From positions 2,046,001-2,110,000 of the forward strand of contig NZ_CP050451.1 in assembly GCF_014171595.1 (NCBI RefSeq): 64,000 nucleotides of DNA, read 5' to 3'. Numbering within the stretch: the first letter of the stretch is position 1; each line of letters opens with the position of its first letter. Origin of the DNA: Massilia sp. Se16.2.3 (GTDB lineage Bacteria; Pseudomonadota; Gammaproteobacteria; Burkholderiales; Burkholderiaceae_D). Both the position numbers and the translations under genes were made by a program. Shown here one piece after another: positions 10,727 to 21,937 of the stretch. The notes under the pieces were generated by a model. The model saw only the letters and a list, made by a program, of their open reading frames with translations, did no database searches and had not been told where the DNA came from.

Positions 10727-13100
10727 TCACTGCTTGAGCGTGCGCTCGAACAGCTTGAAGATGCGGCGGTACTGGTCGAACCAGCTTTCCGGCTGCGTGT
10801 AGGCATGCCGTTCGAGCGGGTAGCTGGCCAGTTCCCAGTTATCCTTTTTCAGCTCGATCAGGCGCTGCGCCATGCGCACCGAGTCCTGGTAGAACACGTT
10901 GTCGTCGACCATGCCGTGGCCGATCAGGAGATGGCCTTGCAGCTTGTCGGCATACTCGATCGGCGAGGAGATGCGGTAGGCTTCCGGATCGATGTCGGGC
11001 GTGTTCAGGATGTTCGCCGTGTACTCGTGGTTGTAGCTGGTCCAGTCGGTGACGGGACGCAGGGCCGCGCCGGCCTTGAACATTTCCGGTGCGCGCATCA
11101 GCGCCATGAAGGTCATGAAGCCGCCATAGCTGCCGCCATAGATGCCCACGTTCGCCGCGTCGCCCTGGTGGTTCGCCACCATGTACTTCACGCCGTCCTG
11201 GTAGTCCACCAGTTCCGGGTGGCCCATCTGGCGGTAGATGGCGGTGCGCCAGTTGCGCCCATAGCCTTTCGACGCGCGGTAGTCCATGTCGAGCACGATG
11301 TAGCCTTTTTCCACCAGCAGGTTGTGGAACATCTGCTCGCGGAAGTAGACGGGGAAGCGCTGCGTCGTGTTCTGCAGGTAGCCGGCGCCGTGCACGAACA
11401 TCACGACCGGGTACTTCTTGCCCGGCTCGAGCTTGGCCGGACGGTACAGCTTCGACCAGACCGGCTCGCCGCCCGCGCTCGAGGGCACGGCCACGTACTC
11501 GGGCTGGATCCATTCGCGCGCCTTGTATTCAAGCGTGCGGGTGTCGGTCAGCTTCGTCGCGGCGCCGCCCGATACCGGCACGCTGGCCAGCTGGGCCGGC
11601 GTGTAGCTGTTCGAGTAGTGCACCAGCAGCTTGCGCTCGTCCGGCGACAGGGCGAAGCGTTCGACGCCGGCCAGGCCGGTCACTTCGCGGGTGGCGCCGT
11701 CCTTCGCGTTCACCGCGCAGACTTCATAGGTGCCGGGTGTCTTGCGGTTGCACAGCAGGTAGGCGGTGGAGCCGTCGAAGCTCCATTGCACGTCGCCGGC
11801 TTCCCACTTGCCGCTAGTTAAGGCGCGTGCGTGGCCTGCCGCGTCCTGGGTGTACAGGTGCGAGTAGCCGCTTTCCTCGGACAGGTACCACAGCGTGCGG
11901 TTGTCCGGCAGCCAGCCGAATTCGGCATTGTCGTAATTGACCCAGGCTTCGTCGCTCAGGCGGTGCACGGGTTTCAGCTTGGCGGCGCCCAGGTCGACGG
12001 TGGCGATCCAGCGGTCCTTGTTGTCGACGGCGCGCAGCATCACCGCCACGCTCTTGCCGTCCTGGGTCCAGCGCATGGCGCCGGCTTCGCGGTCGGAAAT
12101 GCGCAGCGGGCGGTTGCCCTTCAGGGGCTCCTGCCTGGCGGCCGCGCGCAGCTGCGCCAGCGGATCGACGGCGATGCCGGGCAGGCTGTCGAAGGACAGG
12201 TCGTGGACCTTCCCTCCCCCAGGTCGATCAGCTTGAGCTGCTCCGGCGCCGGGTTGTTGCGGCCGACGCGGGTACGCTCATCGTCCGCCTCCTCATAGCC
12301 CGATTCGGTCACGTAGCGCGGCATCTTGCCGACGCGGACCCTTGTCCGCGCTCTTGGCGGCGGTGATGACGAGCAGCCAGCGGCCGTCGGGCGACAGGGC
12401 GCTGCCTTCGATCGTGACTTTCTCGCCCGGGTAAATCGGGGAGGGCGCGCGGGTCGGGTCGGCGCGGCGCTCTTCCTCGGCGCGCGCACGGCCGGCGTCG
12501 CGGTCGTCCTGGCGCGTTTCAGGGTGGAGATCAGGCGCAGCTGCATCTCGCGCAGCGCGTCTGGATCCGTGGCTGCCGGGTCCTTGGCCGCGCGCGCGGC
12601 AGGGCGAGCGGCGCCTGCAGGCGGCTCGTGCGGTCCCAGCCGAACCAGTCGTGGCCGACGCGGAATTGCACGGCGCGGCCATCGTTTGAAAATTGCGGAT
12701 CTTCCGCCTTCACGCCGCGCGTGACCTGGACCAGGGCGCCGCTTTTCAGGTCGCGCTCGAACAGGTCGCCATTGCGCATCAGGACAGCGCGCGTATGGTC
12801 GCGGTTGTAGACCACGTTCGGGCTATCCAGGCCAGCGAGTTCCTTGTCGGCGACGCGCCGTGCTTCGCCACCGGTTGCCAGGAAGGTATCGCGCAGTTGG
12901 GAGCCGGTGCGCTTCTGCTTGAAGTACACGCGCTTGCCGTCCCAACTCCACCAGGCGGCTTCCGCGGGGTTGCCGATCCAGTCCGGGTGGGCCATCGCCT
13001 GGTCGAGCGTGACGGGCGTGGGCGCAGCCGTCGCGGAAGCCGCGGACAGCACGGTCAGCGCGCTCATCGCGCTCAGAAATGTCAGTGCAGGAAGTCGCAT
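10727..13100 (-). CDS. S9-family prolyl oligopeptidase/DPP-like peptidase, frame interrupted
   Basis: A ~790-residue exported serine peptidase. A signal peptide (MRLPALTFLSAMSALTVLSA...ATAA) leads into a WD-like beta-propeller region (WWSWDGKRVYFKQ, RWTQDGKSVAVML). The C-terminal alpha/beta-hydrolase domain has nucleophile motif GGSYGG (in GIYGGSYGGFMTF), an Asp in GHGMVDDNVF and a His in LERHAYTQ, the S9 triad order. Four frame breaks lie near 12595, 12514, 12340 and 12215, all in the propeller; the catalytic domain is intact. It probably cleaves proline-containing peptides in the periplasm. Confidence 0.85.
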
Positions 13101-13210
13101 CGTGAATGTGTGTTGAGGTGAGGGAAATAGCGTTCTGGCTAGAAAATGCGCATGCATTCTAGCTCAGCCATCGTGCTACCGGGCGCCTCACGATACGAAT
13201 GTCCTGAAAC

Positions 13211-13246
13211 AAAAACGCGGCCCGCGTACGTACGTACGGGGCCGCG
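13211..13246 (-). terminator. Rho-independent terminator of the small two-gene unit
   Basis: On the minus strand CGCGGCCC pairs with GGGCCGCG around a TACG-repeat loop, followed by TTTTTGTTT. It lies about 55 bases after the stop of the 35-residue membrane protein. Confidence 0.75.
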
Positions 13247-13299
13247 TGGGGGGGCGCAGCGGCCTGCCGGCTTGCTGCGCTGCGATGGGTTCGCTCGGG

Positions 13300-13407
13300 T
13301 CAGTTCACCTGGCGCAGCGTTTTCGGACGGCGCGGCAGGAACATGGCGATGCGGGCAACCACGGCCAGGACGGCCAGGGCGACAGGCAGGAATTCAAGGA
13401 TCGTCAT
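13300..13407 (-). CDS. Small single-pass membrane protein (35 aa)
   Basis: A 35-residue protein with one hydrophobic helix (EFLPVALAVLAVVARIAMFL) and a basic tail (PRRPKTLRQVN), i.e. a predicted inner-membrane microprotein with its tail in the cytoplasm. The ATG at 13407 has a good ribosome site (AAGGGG, 6-7 bases upstream), starts two bases after the stop of the preceding 48-residue gene, and a terminator follows. Function is not recognisable. The start/stop spacing, ribosome site and terminator make it more convincing than a chance ORF. Confidence 0.6.
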   Translation of the reverse strand: MTILEFLPVALAVLAVVARIAMFLPRRPKTLRQVN

Positions 13408-13409
13408 GA

Positions 13410-13556
13410 TCAACCCCTTGCGACTGTCGTACGGGCGGCGTGCCACCCACCGTGGGCCGCGTACAAGCCATTCGAGAAACTGCGCACCGCACTGAAGGCG
13501 GCCCTGAAATGGTGGCGCAGACCCGTTTGCTGCGCCTGGGTGATCTTGTGTTGCAT
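13410..13556 (-). CDS. Small basic protein (48 aa), first gene of a two-gene unit
   Basis: MQHKITQAQQTGLRHHFR begins a 48-residue His/Arg/Ala-rich protein with no domain I recognise. The start is chosen from a strong AGGAGAG ribosome site 4-6 bases upstream. A candidate minus-strand -10 box (TATACT, near 13595) lies just ahead. It sits directly upstream of the 35-residue membrane protein with almost no gap, so the two are probably co-translated. Residues 12-40 could form an amphipathic helix, but that is a guess. Confidence 0.5.
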   Translation of the reverse strand: MQHKITQAQQTGLRHHFRAAFSAVRSFSNGLYAAHGGWHAARTTVARG

Positions 13557-13806
13557 GCTGCTCTCCTGGTCGATACTGCGATGTTGCGTTGCAGTATAAA
13601 GAGGAGCGAGGCATAAATAAACTTTCAGTTCATGATGCCAGCGATAAGCGGCGTGAATGTTTGGCGCCTGGTCCATCGCTGAGATATTGACGCTGCAAAT
13701 GTCTGTCCGTTAGGGAACTGTATGGACGGGGGAATAGCAGGTGCGCCGACGTGTTCTTGCCGGCACACCCGCAAGCGCGCACCTGGGGCGGCCCGTTGGC
13801 GCCGGA

Positions 13807-14741
13807 TCAGTCCTCGCAGTGCTTGCCGGCGTTTGCGCGCGAACGGGTGATGCCGGCCTCGGTGCCGAACAGCGGCAGGTCCAGGTAGGACTGCTCGGTG
13901 GCTGGCACCGCGAACACATAGCCACGGGTTTCCGGGCGATGGCGCAGCACCACCGGGCCAGGAAGACCGGCGCGAGCACGCGCTGCGCCTTGCGCTTGCC
14001 GAGGTCGAGGTAGCCGAAGCGCAGCGTCTGCGAGACGATGGCCTCGGCCGGCAGGCGTTCTTTCGCCTTGCCCAGCACGCTGGCCAGGTTGCGTGCCACC
14101 TGGCGCGCCGCCAGTTCAGGGGCGATGATGGCCGCCGTGTCGAGCGTCTCGGCCACGCCGGGACGGATACGGACCGCCAGCGCGTCGAGCACGCCGTCGC
14201 CGGCCAGCGTCACGGCAACCGAGGCCGCGCCCAGCACCGGTATGCCGGCGATTGACTGGCGATAGGCGCCGATGGCGCGAAACAGTAGCGCTTCGGCCAC
14301 GCGGCCGTTCGGGTCGGCGCCCTGGCCCTTGGACTGGAACAGGCGCTCGAAGGCGAGGGTGTGCTCGCCGGCCCATTCGCGCACGCGCAGGCGCTCGGCG
14401 GCCGCTTCGACCTGCCGGGTCAGGGCCTCGCGTTCCTCGACGCGGGCGAAGGGCGTGGCGAATGGCGCCAGCCCGGAATGGAACTGCAGTGCGCCGGACG
14501 CGTGATACACCACGGCGCGGGCGCCGGCCGGCAGCTGCACCAGCGTGCGGTCGTCATGGACGACGAAATTGGCGCGGTCGTGCGGGCAGGCGTCCGCTTC
14601 CCGGATCAGGTTCAGGAAACGGCGCGCACGGGCGGCGGCATCGTCGCGGGTGAAAGGGCGCAGGGCGAGCACCTCGGCGCGGTTGGGCAGGTGGCCGTCG
14701 CAGGAGGCGGCCAGGCCATCGATCAGCTGTTGTTCGTTCAT
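13807..14741 (-). CDS. Uncharacterised protein paired with a caspase-like (DUF6345-type) protein, frame interrupted
   Basis: About 311 residues once one missing C (near 13955, GCCCGGTGG) is allowed for. The corrected end reads VVLRHRPETRGYVFAV...NAGKHCED to TGA at 13807-13809. I do not recognise a domain. It is a soluble, Ala/Arg-rich protein without signal peptide; the ending LDLPLFGTEAGI is notably hydrophobic. Its start is only three bases after the stop of the upstream gene on the same strand, so the two are almost certainly one transcript and may act together. Confidence 0.65.
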
Positions 14742-14744
14742 GGT

Positions 14745-15494
14745 TCAACCCTCCGTCCAGTACCACAGGATGCAGGCCTGCTGGGCCGGCGCCAGGTCGG
14801 CATCGACATTGCCGTGTCCCCACAGGTGATCGCGGTTCAGGTAGGACAGGTCCCAGCGGATGTTGCCGTTGTTCCAGGTGGCGGCGTTGCCGACGCAGAC
14901 CGTGATCGGGTGGTTGTCGACATACCAGTCGGACACGCCGTTGTGCCAGGCCTGGTGGACCGTGTCGCCATCCGTCAGGTTGTCGGCCACGTCCTCGCCG
15001 CATTCGTCGGTAGTAATGCCATCCCACATGGTTTCCCAGGCGCCGCAATAGATGTGCATGCGCGCGAAGATGTTCCACAGGCCGCTCACGCGGTCGCGGT
15101 TCACCGTTTCGCAGGAATAGGCCATCACCCATTCGTTGTTCCAGTCCTCGCCCAGTTGCCAGCGATTCGAATAGGTGCGCCACTCGGTCTGCGGCGTGTC
15201 ATAGAGCATGCGCGCACGGCCGTCCGCCTCGTGGCCGCCGTGGGTCTCGATCCAGAACAGGTCGACGTCGTCGACCCAGCTGCGGTCGTCGCCGCCCTGG
15301 TCGTTATCGCGGATATCGTTTTCCCAGGCGTCCGTGTTCGCCCAGTAGAAGGCCCGCGTGTGGCCTGCCGAGCGCAGCTTCGCATCGAAGCCGTTACTTC
15401 GGTTGAAGGTATAGGTGAGATCTCCAGCCGTGCTCACGCCTGCGGCGCGCGCGTGACTGAAGTATCGGATCGCTTCGACTCCGAACCTTGCCAT
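14745..15494 (-). CDS. Caspase-like fold candidate, DUF6345-type protein
   Basis: A 249-residue, Trp- and Asp-rich protein beginning MARFGVEAIRYFSH. The ATG at 15494 follows AAAGGAG by a good distance; an upstream in-frame ATG at 15536 lacks one. Two hydrophobic blocks end in possible catalytic residues: VDLFWIETHGG (H85, G86) and WVMAYSCET (C128). Hydrophobic-HG followed ~40 residues later by hydrophobic-SC is the signature order of clan CD cysteine peptidases (caspases, gingipains). I recall uncharacterised DUF6345 proteins of similar look, but the assignment is from motifs only. No signal peptide. Confidence 0.65.
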   Translation of the reverse strand: MARFGVEAIRYFSHARAAGVSTAGDLTYTFNRSNGFDAKLRSAGHTRAFYWANTDAWENDIRDNDQGGDDRSWVDDVDLFWIETHGGHEADGRARMLYDTPQTEWRTYSNRWQLGEDWNNEWVMAYSCETVNRDRVSGLWNIFARMHIYCGAWETMWDGITTDECGEDVADNLTDGDTVHQAWHNGVSDWYVDNHPITVCVGNAATWNNGNIRWDLSYLNRDHLWGHGNVDADLAPAQQACILWYWTEG

Positions 15495-15968
15495 GACGTT
15501 CTCCTTTTCGACTATGAATGTTCCAGCGGAAAGCAATGCCTTTGATCAAGAAAAGCGGCATTTGCGTGGAACGAAGTCCACAGTAGCGGCCCCAACCGTA
15601 ACAGTCTCTGCGCCAGATCATGGTCGCGACGACTTACCCGATAGGGATTGGTGCCGCGGTGGCAGGCAGCCCAGCCCCCGGCGCCTGGCGGCGAAGCGGC
15701 AGCGGCACTCCCGGACGCCTGGCGCAGCCGTTCTTGCGGCAACGCATGAGTTGTTTAAATGCTTGCAACAGTGTCGCTTTATTGACTCTTTGTTGTTGGT
15801 AAAACCACTCTGAAAGTGACAATTTATGTGTTTTACGACAAGATTCTCAGCTATAGTCGGGTTGCATCGCAGACATGACGGCAGTGCCGCAGACATCGTT
15901 CGCGCCGGTGTCCGCCAGTTCCCGAGACTGTCGGCCGGCCCCTGTTAAAGTTCAGTTCGCAATCAGAC
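15495..15968. other. Divergent intergenic region upstream of the RHS gene
   Basis: A 474-base gap between two divergent transcripts. The part 15760-15870 is AT-rich and holds plausible promoter elements for the RHS gene, best a TATAGT at about 15852-15857 with a weak TGTTTT 17 bases upstream. The rest is GC-rich with no open frame I would accept. Confidence 0.4.
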
Positions 15969-18900
15969 ATGATGACTTCACTGACTACCCTGATTACCCG
16001 TCTTCCGCGCCCCGCCATCGCTCCTTCCTTGTTGACCCTGGTCCTGCTGCTCGTGTCAGCGGCCTCGCATGCGGACTTGCCCGGTTTCGGCTTGCCCACG
16101 CCATGTCCGCCCAACATGAGCTGCGTCCCCGGTACCCCGACCCTGCCGCCGACGAATCCGCCTGGCACTTGCGGTCCCGCTCCCGGGGGCGACACCTGCG
16201 GCGGCGGCGGGCCGGCCTCGGGCAGTGGCGCCGATGCCTTGAACGTTGGTGCCGGCAATCCCATCAACATCATCAACGGCAACAAATACCAGCGCGAAGT
16301 GGACATGGCGCCGCTGCCGGGCGTACTCGGACTGGAAATCGTGCGCCACTACAACAGCGCCTACAGCAAGGCGGGCGCATCGACGAACCTGCTGGGACGC
16401 GGCTGGAAGCTGTCCTACGAGACCGAGTTGTACGTGACCGCCACCGCCTTGCAGGTGGTGCAAGCCGACGGTGCACGCCTGATCTTCAACCGCGATCCGC
16501 GCAACCCCAGCCTGTGTGCCGGTGCCAATCCCGCCGACGGCAGCATCACCGAGACCGCCACCGCGCGCGGCAAGGAATACGTGTGGCGCTGGACGAACGG
16601 CCGCGAGCTGAGTTTCAACTCGGCCGGAAAGCTGGTGCAAATCCTCGCGCCCGGCGGACAATTCGTCACCCTCCAGCACGATCATCGCGGCGTCCTGCTG
16701 AGCGTGACCGATCCGCAGGGACGCAGCCTGCGCCTGCACTATCTGGGCAAGGACGATCGCACGGCCGGCTTTCGCGGCGTCCAGCACATCGACAGTCCTG
16801 TAGGCCGCTTCAGCTATTCCTACGGCGCCGAGGCACCGAAGGGAGCGGAGGTCGATCGCACGCTGCTGGCGACCACGCTGGTCAAGGTCGCCATGCCCAG
16901 CGGCGCCCGTACCTATCACTACGAGGACGCGCGCTTTCCCACCCTGCTGACCGGGATCAGCGAACTGACGGCCATGGCGGGCAAGCCGGCCTGGGAACGG
17001 ATCGGTACCTACGGCTACGACGTCAACGGCAAGGGCATCCTGTCGATCCGCGGCAAGGCCGGGTCGCAGGCCGAAGCCGTCCGGCTCGATTTCGCGGAGC
17101 CGGGCGTGACGACCGTCACCGACGAGCGCGGCCGCAAGACCGTCTTCAGGCATGCCGTGCTGGCCGGCAGCTACCGGCTGCTGGAAGTGCGCGGTGCCGG
17201 CTGCACCGGCTGCGGCGAGACCAATGTGCGCTACCGCTACGACGGCGCCGGCCGCCACGTCGGCACGACCATGCTCGACGAAGCCGGGTTGCCGATCGCC
17301 TCGTCCGACCTCACCACGGATAGCCTGGGCCGCACCCCTGCGCGTCACCAGGACCCTCTACCAGAACGGCAAGCCGCTATCGAGCCATTGGCAGCGCCGC
17401 TACGAATACGTGGGCGAGTCCAGCCAGCCGGCGCTGGTGGCACGCCCCAGCGTGGTGCCCGGCAAGGAGCAGGTCACGCTGATCCGCTACGGCGACAAGG
17501 GCGGCGCAGCAGGCCAGCCGGTGGCCGTTACCGAGCGCGGTTTCGCCGCCGCCCCGGACAATCGCGAAGGTATCGTGGCGATCGAACGCAGCCTCGGCTA
17601 CCGCTACGACCGCTATGGCCAGCAGGTGGAAATCGATGGGCCGCTTGCGAATGCCGCCCAGCCGAGCCCTGCCAACAGCGACATCACCGTCGCCGGCTAC
17701 GAAGCGCGCAACAAGCTGCTCAAGCGGACGGTCGCACCGGGCGGTGTCGTGACCGAGGTGCTGGCGCGCGATGCCGCCTTGCGCCCGACCGTCACGCGCG
17801 TGACCGACGGCCCGCTCGTCACCACGACCACGCTGCGCAACAACTGGCGCGGCCAGCCCGAAGAGGTGCGCGTGGCCACCACGATGGCCGACGGCGCCGA
17901 ACTGGTGCGGATCACCCGCTATCGCTACGACCTGAACGGCAGAGTGCTGGGCGCCACCGCCGCCGATGGCCGCGCGGTGCCCGTCGCGCCGGACGGCGAG
18001 GCGCCGCAGGCCGAAGCGCAGGTCGGCGGCATCCTGGCCAAGGCCGACTGGTCCGGCCGTCCGGTCGCCTGGCAGGACGCGAACGGGCAGGGCGCCTTGC
18101 GCGCCTCGTGGGGAGCCATGGGCACCGCCGCCGAATCCTTCGTACTGGCGTTCGCCACCGGGAAGGCCGAAGCGCTGCGCCTGGTCGACGATTTCGGCCG
18201 CGTCACCGCCATCCGCAACCCCGGCCGGGGCTGGCGCATCGCCCGCCACGACGCGGCAGGCAATATCGTCGAGCTGCGCGATCCGCGTGGCGCCGTGCAG
18301 AAAGCGCGCTGGGACCACGCCGGCCGCATGCTGCAACTGCAGCGTTTCGCGCCAGGCCAGGCGCAAGCCGAACAGACCCTGAGCTACCGCTACATCGGCA
18401 GCTTCGTGCACCAGCTGCGCATCCGGGATGCCGACGGCGAACGCGTGACGACCAGCGAGCGCGATGCACGCGGCCTGGTGACGAGCGAGTCGCTCGAGAT
18501 CATTCCCGCCGGCGCACTGGCCAGGGTGATCCGCCCGATCCGCATGCGCTACAACTGGCGCCACGACGACGCCGGCCGGCTGGTTGGACGCAGCATCGTC
18601 GACCAGCACGGCCGTGAAACCGTGTTGAGCCAGGAGACCGACGCGCGCGGCATGCCCGTGCGCATGGCGACCAGGGGCGCACTGCCGGCCATGCTCGGCG
18701 GCAGCACCAGCATCGCTTCACGCATCGGCTGGCAGCGCAGCTTCGCCACCGACATCGTGCATGGCGACGGCAGCGTCGACCGTTTTAGCCTGCCGGCCGG
18801 GGAAGACGCATCGTCCGCCACGGGCGAGGAGGGCGAGGCTCCCGCAGTGCTGACGGCGGCGTCGCTGGGCGGTGCGCCCGGGGCCAACCACGATGCCGCC

Positions 18901-21043
18901 GGCCTGCCCGCCACGATCGACACGGCGCGCGGCCCGCAACGCCTGACCTGGAATGCCGCCGGCCAACTGGCCGCCAGCGCGCGCCTCGATGGCGGCAGCC
19001 GCTATGTGTACGACGCCCGGGGCCAGCGCGTGGTCAAGATCGTCAGCAGCGCGCAAGGGAAGGACGAGGCGACCGTGTTCTTCTACGAGGGGCGGCGCCT
19101 GGCGGCGGAGGCATCCGCCGACGGCAAGCTCAGTTTCGCGTATGCCTATCTCGGCTGGCGGCCACTGGCGCAGATCGACGCGCGTGCCGATTCGCTGTGG
19201 CGGCGTGCCCGCAACTGGCTGTTCGGCGCACCGGTGCGCGCCCTCCACACGGACCAGGCAGGCAAGGTGCTGAGCATGTCGGAAGGGGGACGCACCGTGT
19301 GGCAGGAACCGCGTGCCACGCCCGGCCTGATCCAGGCCGCCGCGGCGCCCTTGCCGGGGCTGCACCAGCCCCTTGCGCTACGTCGGCCAGTACCACGACG
19401 CCGACAGCGGGCTGGCCTACCACGGCGCCCGCTATTTCGATCCCGCGCGGACGCGCTTCATCAGTCCGGACCCGCGCGGTGTCGGCGACGCGCTCGACCA
19501 CCTGCCGGCCACCATGCTGCTCGACCTGTATGCCTATGCCGGCGGGCGCCCGGACGAATTCTTCGATCCGGACGGCGCCGCGCGCATCCGCTATTTTGCG
19601 ATCACCACCGGCGCCAACGGTGCCGCCCTGGGCGATAACCAGGGCTATACCAAGGCACGCTGGGCCTTCATCGTCGACGACATCCAGGCCGGCCCGGGCC
19701 TGAACGCGCTCGGACTGAAGCGCAATGAATACGCGCAGAACGGCGCCGGCCTGCTGGTCGACGTCAAGGGCAACTACCTCGGGGGCAACAACTCGTCCAA
19801 GACCTGGATGGGCACGGGCGGCAACGACGTCAACCTGTTCACCCAGCACTACGGCAGGAACCTGATCAGCATTCCGGAGTTCACGATCACGATGAACGAC
19901 GACGATGCCACCAGACTGATCGCCAGCTATATCGCGGCGGACCGGCAGGCGCTGTTCGGTAACAGCTGTCCTGTGCGTGCCAACCTGCTCCCGCAGATCA
20001 AGTTCGCCGCCGGCGACGCCGACATCAAGGTCACCTCGGCCACAGCGAACAACGCCAACAAGCAGCGCATCCTTGCCTGCGGCACCGGGGCGAGCCAGGA
20101 CCAGGCCAAGCGCCGCATCGCCAAATACGAAGCCGCATCCGAAATCAACGAGACCGGCCGGATCAACCGCGACTGCAGTACCGGAGGGTGCCCGGGGATC
20201 GGCTACTACTGCAATGCCACCAAGTGCTTCGCGCCGCGCGACCAGCTGGCCTACGGTCCGCCAAACACCACCGAGCCGGTCTACACGCCCTCGTACGGGC
20301 GCTCGCAGTTCATCGCCAGCACGCTGGTGGGCGAATTGCTGGCGGGGTACGACAGCTTTTCCGCCAATGAGCTGACCACGGTGGGGCTGACGGAGGAACG
20401 GAAAACGATGCTGAACGCCGCCAAGACGAGGGGCGACAAGATGGCGGCGTGGTGGGCCAGCACACCATCGGCCGGGACGTTCGCCGCGGCGAATGCGGCC
20501 TGGTCGAACCTGTCGGCGGCGAACAAGCAGAAGTTCACCGCCGAAACCGGGCTGGGCCAGCGCGAATACACGGACATGGTGCGCATCAAGACCCAGCCGC
20601 CGACCAATTCCAACGGGGTCGATCTCTCGGGCGATGCAAAAGCGGCATTGATCACCACCGCGATCATGAGTAATGCCGATACCAAGACCTTCCTGATGGG
20701 GATTTTCGAGAATTTCGATACCTTCACCGTGATGAGTCACGCCCTGATGCGCAAGAACATGAACGCGGCGCTCGCCTACCGGCCGAATGCAACCGAGGAG
20801 CACCTGGCGGCGATGGTGGCGCGGGCGCACAACGGCGGCAACTGGCAGCGTACCTACGCTTCCCTGACCTCGTCGGACCAGCACGACTATGTGAAGAACT
20901 TCATGGGTGCGCCTGGCCATACCGGCAAAGGCGACTTCAAGTCGCTGCGCTGCACCGACGGCTTCGGCGAGCGCACCTTCCGGCCGGGCGTCGCCGACAA
21001 GGACATCGGCGGCCTGGAAATGAAACAACTGGACCTCCAATGA
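15969..21043 (+). CDS. RHS-repeat polymorphic toxin with signal peptide, frame interrupted
   Basis: About 1,690 residues. Order: signal peptide (to ~36, SAASHA); Pro/Cys/Gly-rich linker; DUF6531-like entry (NPINIINGNKYQREVD); many YD/RHS repeats (RYRYDGAGRHVGTT, YRYDRYGQQVE, RYVYDARGQRV); the RHS core end GQYHDADSGLAYHGARYFDP and ISPDPRG at ~19380-19475; then a unique ~490-residue C-terminal tip. RHS shells encapsulate and release such tips as toxins. Two frame breaks are single extra Cs, near 17336 (CACCCCTG) and 19371 (GCCCCTTG). The signal peptide implies Sec export rather than a cytosolic T6SS cargo. The stop overlaps the next gene (ATGA), typical of toxin-immunity pairs. Confidence 0.85.
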
Positions 21044-21900
21044 TCACTACCAAAATCGTTGCATGGCGCCTGCGCCATCTCATCCTGGCCGCTGCCTGCT
21101 GCACCCTCGGCCAGGCCGCAGCCCAGGGTCTGACGCTGCGCGTGCCCGAATGCAGGCCAGCCGCGCCGAAGGCCTTGCCCGACAAATACCAGGCGCTGGC
21201 CAAGCGCTACAAGGAGTTCGCCTGGGCGGCGAAAGTCGGCCGCGACGCGTCCTTCGCAGGCGGCAATGGCTGGGAGCGGGTGGACGGATCGGAGATGCGT
21301 GACAGCTACAGTTTCCGCCGCATCGACCTGAACAACGACGGTTATTGCGACTGGTATCTCGATACCTCGTCACCGTTGTCGACCGGAGGCGACCGCGATT
21401 CCATCAACACCCTGTACCTGGGCGGGCCGCAGGGCTGGACCCGGATCGGCGCCACGGTCCCGGACGACAAGCCCGACGTGCTCGGTGTCGGCAAGGCTGC
21501 GGAGCAGCAGCCGCGCTACCTGTTCGGCGAAGAGCCCGGCGTGATCTACGATGCCGGCCAGAAGACCCGCTACCTCGTCACCGCCCTGTACAGCCGTCAC
21601 CAGGCACGCGATACGCAGCCGGGATACCGGATCCTGGCTTGGGACGCGGCCGCAAAAACCCTGCGCGCGCTGGACAAATGGCAGCCGGGGTCGAAAGCGG
21701 CCGAGGTGTACGCCTACTTCAAGCAGCACGGCGCCTATGTCGCACCGGGGCCTGGCGAGCGTGCCGAGGACACGGCCCTGAACTTCGACAAGGAGATCGA
21801 GGCATACGAACGCGAACGCGCATGCGGTGCCAGCACCGCGGAAGCGGCCGAACGCAAGCTCTCGCCCTACCTGCTGGCCAGCTGCAAGCGGCCGCGCTGA
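21040..21900 (+). CDS. Candidate periplasmic immunity protein 1
   Basis: A 286-residue protein with signal peptide (ILAAACCTLGQAAAQ) and mature start LTLRVPECRP. The centre carries an Asp/Asn-rich loop (RIDLNNDGYCDWYLDTSSP) like a calcium-binding or FG-GAP turn, and DRDSINTLYLG. The ATG overlaps the RHS stop, so it is translationally coupled to the toxin. Immunity is inferred from position; export to the periplasm suggests the toxin acts there. It is a close paralogue of the next gene. Confidence 0.65.
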   Translation: MITTKIVAWRLRHLILAAACCTLGQAAAQGLTLRVPECRPAAPKALPDKYQALAKRYKEFAWAAKVGRDASFAGGNGWERVDGSEMRDSYSFRRIDLNNDGYCDWYLDTSSPLSTGGDRDSINTLYLGGPQGWTRIGATVPDDKPDVLGVGKAAEQQPRYLFGEEPGVIYDAGQKTRYLVTALYSRHQARDTQPGYRILAWDAAAKTLRALDKWQPGSKAAEVYAYFKQHGAYVAPGPGERAEDTALNFDKEIEAYERERACGASTAEAAERKLSPYLLASCKRPR

Positions 21901-21937
21901 CGACTTGAGGTCTCGAAAAGGACCAATTGCAGACGCC

